A stretch of DNA of 9,953 nucleotides. It comes from Candidatus Eiseniibacteriota bacterium (GTDB taxonomy: Bacteria > Eisenbacteria > RBG-16-71-46). Location of the stretch: the NCBI GenBank assembly GCA_903921835.1, contig CAIXRL010000204.1, positions 1 through 9,953 of the forward strand. The letters are read 5' to 3'. This document shows, piece after piece, positions 6,201 to 9,953 of the stretch. Both the position numbers and the translations under genes were made by a program. Each line of letters begins with the position of its first letter. Within the stretch, counting starts at the first letter, position 1. The notes below the pieces were generated by a model. The model saw only the letters and a program-made list of their open reading frames with translations, searched no databases and was not told where the DNA came from.

Positions 6201-8120
6201 GGCAGGACCGACTACGATCTCGTCGGCAAGGAACTCGCGGACGCGTTCAGGGAGAACGACAGGCGCATGCTGGAGTCGCGCCAGTCGCAGCACAACGAGG
6301 AGTGGATCACCTATCCCGATGGCCGCAGGGCGCTGATCGACACGCTCAAGACGCCCTATCTGGGGCCGGACGGGGAGCTGATCGGTGTGCTGGGCGTCAG
6401 CCGCGACATCACCGAACGCAAGCGGGCGGAGTCGGCAGTACTGGAGACCAACCGCCATCTCGAGGAGGCCACCGCCCGGGCCAACGCCATGGCCGTCGAG
6501 GCGGAGAGTTCCAACCGCGCGAAGAGCGAGTTCCTGGCCAACATGAGCCACGAGATTCGCACGCCCATGAACGGCGTCATCGGCATGACGGGTCTGCTGC
6601 TGGACACGGGGCTGAACGACGAGCAGCGGCGCTATGCCGAGGTCGTGCGCAGCAGCGGCGAGTCCCTGCTGGCGCTCATCAACGACATCCTGGACTTCTC
6701 CAAGATCGAGGCGGGCAAGCTCGAGATGGAGACGCTGGACTTCGATCTGCTCGCCCTGCTGGATGACTTCGCCGCCACAGTGGCCCTGCGCGCACACGAC
6801 AAGGGAATCGAGTTCATCTGCGCCTCCGCGCCGGACGTGCCGGCCCATCTCCGTGGCGATCCCGGCCGCCTGCGCCAGGTGCTGACCAACCTGACGGGCA
6901 ACGCGGTCAAGTTCACCCAGGAGGGCGAGGTTGCGGTGCGGGCCAGCCTCGTATCGGAAACCGACGCCGAGGCCGTGGTGCGCTTCGCCATCAGCGACAC
7001 CGGCATCGGCATCCCGGCGGACAAGCAGGCGCTCCTGTTCCAGAAGTTCACCCAGGCGGACGCGTCCACCACGCGCAAGTACGGCGGCACCGGCCTGGGG
7101 CTGGCCATTTCCAGGCAGCTCGTCGAAATGATGGGGGGCGAGATCGGGGTCGTGAGCGAGGCAGGGCGCGGCTCGGAGTTCTGGTGCACGGCGTGCTTCG
7201 CCAAACAATCCGGCAAGCCGCGCGTGGAGAGCCTCCCGCCCGCCGACATCCGCGGGGCGCACCTGCTGATTGTGGACGACAACGCCACCAATCGCGAGGT
7301 GCTCATGGCCCAGCTCCGGGCCTGGGGCGCCAGAGCGGAGGAGGTCGCGGATGGCTCCGCCGCCCTGCAGGTGCTCCGTCGAGCCAGGGACGCGGGCGAT
7401 CCCTTCGAGGCTGCCATCCTGGACATGCAGATGCCGGGCATGGACGGAGCTCAGCTCGCCCTGGCCATCAAGGCCGATGGCATGCTCCAGGGCACCCGCC
7501 TGGTGTTGATGACCTCCCTGGGCCAGCGGGGCGACGCCAGGAAGATGGCGGAGATCGGGTTTGCCGCCTTCCTGACCAAGCCGGTGCGGCAAAGTGAGAT
7601 CATCGATTGTCTGTCCGTCGTGTTGGGGGGTGTGGTCGCGGTCGGCCCGGCGGCGCCCATCGTGACGCGCCACGCGATCGCCGAGCTTCGCCAGAGTGTC
7701 GTTCGCGTCCTGGTGGCCGAGGACAACATCGTCAACCAGATCGTGGCCGTGGGCATGCTGAAGAAGCTCGGGCTGCGGGCGGATGCGGTGGCCAACGGCG
7801 TGGAAGCGCTCAAGGCCCTCGAAACGATTCCCTACACCCTGGTGCTGATGGATGTGCAGATGCCGGAAATGGACGGCCTCGAGGCTGCCCGTCGGATCCG
7901 CGATCCGCATTCCGCCGTCCGGGACCACGCGATCCCCATCATCGCGATGACCGCCAATGCCATGCAGAGCGACCGGGACGAGTGCCTGGCCGCCGGGATG
8001 AATGACTTCGTGTCCAAGCCGGTCTTTCCCCGGGCGTTTGCGGAGGCGCTGGACCGCTGGTTGCCGAAGGAGTCGGCGCCCGCAGCGGCACAGGCGCCGG
8101 GACTGCGCGAGGGCGCGTGA
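3219..8120 (+). CDS. Hybrid sensor histidine kinase: cache-like, CHASE, 4 PAS, HisKA, HATPase, 2 receivers
   Basis: This 1633-residue inner-membrane kinase should autophosphorylate on His and pass phosphate to its own receivers. TM1 (21-39) leads to an extracytoplasmic cache-like domain (40-198, with FIYLLGRKADG and YPDRWGSW). TM2 (203-222), an Arg-rich cytoplasmic loop and TM3 (240-258) lead to a CHASE domain (about 275-470, with WEWIPAVPAADKARF). TM4 (530-550) precedes PAS domains at about 572-691, 694-816, 826-944 and 950-1070; the first, second and fourth end in DIT[EA]RK, the third in DVTARK. HisKA has His1111 in SHEIRTPMNG. HATPase_c shows an N box (Asn1224-Asn1228), DTGIGIP (1260-1266) and GGTGLGL (1289-1295). 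Receiver 1 has Asp1353/1354, phospho-acceptor Asp1402, Thr1432 and Lys1454. Receiver 2 has Glu1501/Asp1502, Asp1545 and Lys1600. All key residues are present. There is no HPt domain and no adjacent regulator. The ATG at 3219 is chosen because it directly precedes TM1; an in-frame ATG at 3099 would add 40 unremarkable residues. The ribosome site is weak. Ligands are unknown. Confidence 0.95.
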   Translation: MGESSKPQTALFRVRTHSRLWVMALLMALLTAGAALAWWSAERLDRDMRADLIQQARWVAQAVDVERVNGLTGTKADLASPVYLQLKEQLAAVRSASPRCRFIYLLGRKADGTIYFLVDSEPAGSKDCSPAGQVYAEVPEGFRRVFDTRADAAEGPYPDRWGSWVTALAPLGDPRTGAVVGVLAMDIDARAWNGMLVRAALPPALLALLLAVLLVAGLALLSLRSRNAVVPPRWMWRLEPGLAVSVGLALTLFAAWMAHTAESRSRSQAFENLAALQTAPTADRLQDIADIKLEGVARFLSGSEQVTPEAFRQFTAYLTRTPFVSAWEWIPAVPAADKARFEQAARAAGQAGFEIWQKDTQGQRVPATGRAVYYPVFRVAPLAGNESAAGFDLGSEPVRRAALEEAARTGLTIGTEPITLVQETAHQKGMLIYRPVYGRGDPVHPRGFALAVLRMGAVLGSGDPDSAAFTELSLLRPGAPREPLASTRDVAGTPAAGLSAMRPVFAFGRSFALTTNAGPEFTRQHPMRSGWLATLVGLALTSALAVVVAATLRRREELERMVAEQTRGLRASEQSYRNQFDLNSAVMLLIDPDDGAIVAANAAALSFYGHPRERLLAMKISDINILPISELRQRIASVKPEGGSRFEFQHRLADGSLRDVEVSASRIQFGGRGILHSIVQDITERKRALAALQDSERRFTELARQSGIFTWEVDAQGLYTYVSEVSEAVLGYRPDELVGRMHFYDLHPESGREEFKIAAFEAFERKVAFQDLVNAAQTSAGRPVWISTNGIPMLNADGTLRGYRGSDTDITARKQAEDAVTQVSQRLALAALAGGVGVWEYDTVGGQLVWDEEMYRLYGITTSHFAGTYRSWLDRLHPEDRERGDAEVQMALRGEKDFDTECRVIWPDGSIHDVRAFAIVQRDASGLPLRMIGTNWDVTARKQSEDEVRRSAALIGSLLDSIPDIIFFKDVNGVYLGCNPSFAEFVGRSRDEIVGRTDYDLVGKELADAFRENDRRMLESRQSQHNEEWITYPDGRRALIDTLKTPYLGPDGELIGVLGVSRDITERKRAESAVLETNRHLEEATARANAMAVEAESSNRAKSEFLANMSHEIRTPMNGVIGMTGLLLDTGLNDEQRRYAEVVRSSGESLLALINDILDFSKIEAGKLEMETLDFDLLALLDDFAATVALRAHDKGIEFICASAPDVPAHLRGDPGRLRQVLTNLTGNAVKFTQEGEVAVRASLVSETDAEAVVRFAISDTGIGIPADKQALLFQKFTQADASTTRKYGGTGLGLAISRQLVEMMGGEIGVVSEAGRGSEFWCTACFAKQSGKPRVESLPPADIRGAHLLIVDDNATNREVLMAQLRAWGARAEEVADGSAALQVLRRARDAGDPFEAAILDMQMPGMDGAQLALAIKADGMLQGTRLVLMTSLGQRGDARKMAEIGFAAFLTKPVRQSEIIDCLSVVLGGVVAVGPAAPIVTRHAIAELRQSVVRVLVAEDNIVNQIVAVGMLKKLGLRADAVANGVEALKALETIPYTLVLMDVQMPEMDGLEAARRIRDPHSAVRDHAIPIIAMTANAMQSDRDECLAAGMNDFVSKPVFPRAFAEALDRWLPKESAPAAAQAPGLREGA

Positions 8121-8563
8121 GGATCCCGCAGGACCGGACCCTTCACGAGTGCGCGAGCCGGGCGGGCTATGTGGCAGCCGCGAAGCGATCGTCCGCCAGT
8201 TCCGCAGCCGTGCCGCGGACACGCCGGGGACGACGGCCGGACGCGCTTCGCGGCGGATGACGCGCGGGTCGCGCTCGCGGGCCGCGGGCTCATGAATCGT
8301 CCGGGCCGGCGGCCGGTCACGCCTCGAGCGACAGGGTCGCCCCGGCCCGAGCGCCCGTGACGGAATCGGGCGCGCCTCCATCGGCGGCCCGTCGTTCGGC
8401 GCCTGACTGGCCGCCAGCCCTCTCGGCATGGGTCGTCGTGCCGCTCCCCGCGGCCCGGACCCGTCCGGCCCGCGTGACTCTCCTCTGGCTCATCGTGAGG
8501 TATCCCATGGGGAGGACACTTTCACGTTGCAGTTGGGGCGGATGGAATCATGTCGCAGCGGCA

Positions 8564-8597
8564 GTCCGCGCGACTTTCCTGTCCGCGCGACTTTCCT
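8564..8597. repeat. Exact 17-bp tandem direct repeat
   Basis: The 17-mer gtccgcgcgactttcct occurs twice head to tail with no mismatch and no spacer (8564-8580 and 8581-8597). It lies about 220 bases upstream of the DUF6484 start, in non-coding DNA. It may be a recent slippage duplication or a duplicated regulator site; 17 bp is longer than the usual 10.5-bp helical phasing. Confidence 0.75.
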
Positions 8598-8741
8598 TGC
8601 CAGCCGCCGCGCGCGGACCTAGGCTCGCGTACGCTTTCCGCCGGTCGTTTGCGGCGCGCCCGGATGGCCCCGGCTCGCCACCGGAGGGTCCGGTCGGCCA
8701 TGCACCGTGAAGTGGCGGAACCGTGCGAAGACTGTCGTTCG

Positions 8742-8773
8742 CGCGCTCGAGCGCGACTCGAGTGAGTCGCGCT
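8742..8773 (+). promoter_or_regulatory. 10-bp-stem hairpin overlapping a 14-bp palindrome, upstream of DUF6484
   Basis: Perfect arms agcgcgactc (8750-8759) and gagtcgcgct (8764-8773) enclose the loop gagt. The left arm overlaps an exact 14-bp palindrome, cgcgctcgagcgcg (8742-8755), so as RNA the two pairings exclude each other. The element ends 43 bases before the DUF6484 ATG. No T run follows, so it is not a simple terminator; a leader structure or an operator dyad is more plausible. Confidence 0.5.
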
Positions 8774-8800
8774 GCCAGGATACGTTGCCGCGAATCGTCG

Positions 8801-8806
8801 AGGAGA
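8801..8806 (+). promoter_or_regulatory. Shine-Dalgarno of the DUF6484 gene
   Basis: AGGAGA ten bases before the ATG at 8817. It fixes the start of this reading frame and supports translation of the gene. Confidence 0.75.
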
Positions 8807-8816
8807 AACCGTCGCC

Positions 8817-9371
8817 ATGTCGCTTGAACGCATCGTTCCCGATCGCGTCGCCACGGAGGCGACTTCGCAGGTTCCCGCCGCGCCGCTCGCGGAGTGGCTC
8901 CAGGGCGCGGTCGGCCCGCGCGAGAGCCATGGCGCGCCGGCCTTCCTCACCGGCCACCTGCGCGGGCTGGACGCCGATGGCCGGCCGCTCTTCCAGCCCG
9001 AGGGCTCGGAGGAGATGATTCCCGTGGCCATCGGCATCGAGCTCTCCGATGGCGTGATCGTGCGCGCGACGCGGCGCCAGCGCCGCGCCATGGTCGTGCG
9101 CACGGCCGACGAGACGCCGCGCTGGATCCTGGTCGGGCTCGTGCGCGAGCGGGTCGGGGAGAAGGCGCGCGACGCGAAGCCCGGGCGGCTCGAGGTCACC
9201 GTGGACGGCGAGAGCGTCAAGTTCGAGGCCGAGCACGACATCGAACTCAAGTGCGGCCAGGCCAGCATCACGCTGCGCTACGATGGCCGCATCGAGCTTC
9301 GCGGCACCCACATCCTGTCCGCCTCGCGCGGACCGAACCGCGTCAAGGGCGCGACCATTGCGCTCAACTAG
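8817..9371 (+). CDS. DUF6484-type, T6SS-associated protein
   Basis: This 184-residue protein has no signal peptide or membrane segment. Residues 43-110 (from LTGHLRGLDADGRPLFQ through WILVGLVRER) look like the DUF6484 module, small beta-rich proteins encoded near vgrG, PAAR and TIGR02270 genes in type VI secretion loci. Residues 126-184 alternate short strands: VTVDGESVKFEAEHDIELKC, then QASITLRYDGRIELRG, then THILSASRGPNRVKG. That pattern resembles the C-terminal needle end of VgrG/gp5-like spike proteins, where related segments end in SxSxGxNRIKG. By inference it sits at or near the spike tip or helps load cargo; its precise role is not established. The ATG has a good Shine-Dalgarno. The next gene starts 12 bases after the stop in the same frame, so they are almost certainly co-transcribed. 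Family assignment is from memory of sequence patterns. Confidence 0.8.
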   Translation: MSLERIVPDRVATEATSQVPAAPLAEWLQGAVGPRESHGAPAFLTGHLRGLDADGRPLFQPEGSEEMIPVAIGIELSDGVIVRATRRQRRAMVVRTADETPRWILVGLVRERVGEKARDAKPGRLEVTVDGESVKFEAEHDIELKCGQASITLRYDGRIELRGTHILSASRGPNRVKGATIALN

Positions 9372-9383
9372 CGCAGGCCGCGC

Positions 9384-9953
9384 GTGACCTCCGCTGCGGA
9401 TACTTCCGCCGCGGCCGGGGCGCTGTTGCGCCCGGCGATTCCCGACGTGCTCGCCGAGCACCTCGAGGAGCACGGCTTCCTGTGCCTGCAGCGGCGGCGG
9501 CTGATCTTCTCGGCGGAGTTTCCGCTGCGCCGCCTGTCCATGCACGACGAGCGCATCGCCGCGCACTGGGACGGGCTCGTCGTGGGCGTGGCCGGGAGCG
9601 TGAAGCTCGCCGTCGAAAAGCTCGGCGGCGAGCAGCCGTGGGAGATTGCGACCGCCGCACGCGTTTGGCTGGAGCTGGGCGTGCCCGCGGCTGCGGCGGT
9701 GGCCGGGAAGCTGGCCGAGGCGCCGCCGGAGCAGGCCGCTTCGTGGCGCGAGGGCTTCCGCCAGTGTGCCGGGGACGTCGCGATCGCGGCGCTGCCGGCA
9801 AACGGCATCGCCGCGCTTCCGCCGCACGCGCTCGCCGTGGCCGTGGATGCGCTCGCGTGGCACGGCGCGCTGCCGCCCGCGCTTGCCGGGCAGGCGGCAC
9901 GCCACGCCACACCCGACGTGCGCGCCGCGCTGGCGCGCGCCCTGCCGCACGCG
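9384..9953 (+). CDS. TIGR02270-like, T6SS-associated protein (5' part, cut by window end)
   Basis: The frame is open for 190 codons to the window edge without a stop. Residues 19-80 carry the family's N-terminal signature: IPDVLAEHLEEHGFLCLQRR (19-38), then LSMHDERIAAHWDGLVV (51-67). This matches TIGR02270, a family of alpha-helical, HEAT-repeat-like proteins of unknown function from type VI secretion clusters. The rest (81-190) is Ala/Leu-rich helical sequence consistent with such repeats. I chose GTG at 9384: it is the first start codon after an in-frame TAG, has a weak cagg seven bases upstream, and precedes the conserved block; the first in-frame ATG (codon 53) would remove that block. 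The gene lies 12 bases after DUF6484, so translational coupling is likely. Family members are usually about twice this length, so much of the protein lies beyond the window. Confidence 0.8.
   Translation, partial: MTSAADTSAAAGALLRPAIPDVLAEHLEEHGFLCLQRRRLIFSAEFPLRRLSMHDERIAAHWDGLVVGVAGSVKLAVEKLGGEQPWEIATAARVWLELGVPAAAAVAGKLAEAPPEQAASWREGFRQCAGDVAIAALPANGIAALPPHALAVAVDALAWHGALPPALAGQAARHATPDVRAALARALPHA

Larger units (their letters stand above)
8121..8816. other. Long intergenic region, no gene supported
   Basis: About 696 bases lie between the kinase stop and the DUF6484 gene. Short open frames on both strands (such as 8357-8710 plus and 8317-8508 minus) give low-complexity Arg/Ala/Pro/Ser-rich products with no domain I recognise and no good ribosome binding site. 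No clear intrinsic terminator follows the kinase. A 14-bp palindrome (arms ccggac/gtccgg at 8455-8468) is probably chance in such GC-rich sequence. The last 250 bases hold a tandem duplication and a strong hairpin, listed separately, and should contain the promoter of the secretion-related genes, though I could not place a -35/-10 or sigma-54 element. Confidence 0.65.

Noticed and set aside
6183..8429. Very long open frames antisense to the kinase (also 3705-5954 minus).
   Set aside because: They mirror the strongly supported kinase codons, are rich in His, Arg and Gly, and have no domain; shadows caused by GC-rich third positions.
8455..8468. A 14-bp palindrome (arms ccggac/gtccgg) considered as a terminator for the kinase gene.
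   Set aside because: It is over 330 bases from the kinase stop, has a two-base loop and no T tract; likely chance in GC-rich sequence.
8317..8508. A minus-strand open frame ending in GARAGATLSLEA, possibly a gene remnant.
   Set aside because: Only 63 codons, no domain, no matching remnant on either side; too little to call a pseudogene.
8357..8710. A 117-codon plus-strand open frame between the kinase and DUF6484.
   Set aside because: The product is low-complexity Ala/Arg/Pro with no recognisable family, the frame spans the 17-bp tandem repeat, and no Shine-Dalgarno precedes it.

Overview
The window is a high-GC bacterial chromosome segment, most likely from a Gram-negative organism. The evidence is a large multi-pass hybrid sensor kinase and, at the right edge, two genes of families normally found in type VI secretion (T6SS) loci of Pseudomonadota and Myxococcota. 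The sequence alone does not fix the phylum. I see no insertion sequence, phage gene, tRNA, rRNA or CRISPR array.

Left block (49-2641, minus strand): a two-gene overlapping operon. The upstream gene encodes a P-loop NTPase of the cyclic 2,3-diphosphoglycerate synthetase-like family. It overlaps by 14 bp with an ornithine aminotransferase (rocD) gene. Both starts have good GGAGG Shine-Dalgarno sequences. The coupling suggests that the poorly understood NTPase works in, or is co-expressed with, ornithine/arginine catabolism. A GC-rich hairpin follows the rocD stop.

Divergent intergenic region (2642-3218, about 577 bp): no convincing gene. It holds a hairpin in the probable leader of the minus-strand operon, a widely spaced 10-bp inverted repeat, two compact 13-bp dyads, and an AT-rich patch with a TTGACA hexamer that could be the kinase promoter.

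Central block (3219-8120, plus strand): one 1633-residue hybrid histidine kinase. Predicted order: TM, a cache-like extracytoplasmic domain, two TM helices, a CHASE extracytoplasmic domain, TM, four PAS domains, HisKA (His1111), HATPase_c, then two receiver domains (Asp1402, Asp1545). No HPt domain and no neighbouring response regulator is visible, so its partner must be encoded elsewhere.

Second gap (8121-8816, about 696 bp): no supported gene. It carries an exact 17-bp tandem duplication and a strong 10-bp-stem hairpin overlapping a 14-bp palindrome, just upstream of the next gene.

Right block (8817-9953, plus strand): a DUF6484-type protein whose C-terminus resembles the needle region of VgrG/gp5 spike proteins, then a TIGR02270-like protein cut by the window end. 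The two share a reading frame and are 12 nt apart. This is probably the start of a T6SS spike or cargo accessory operon continuing to the right.

Nothing here is a clearly new system. The most promising leads are the NTPase-rocD coupling, the double-sensor orphan kinase, and whatever lies downstream of the T6SS accessory pair.
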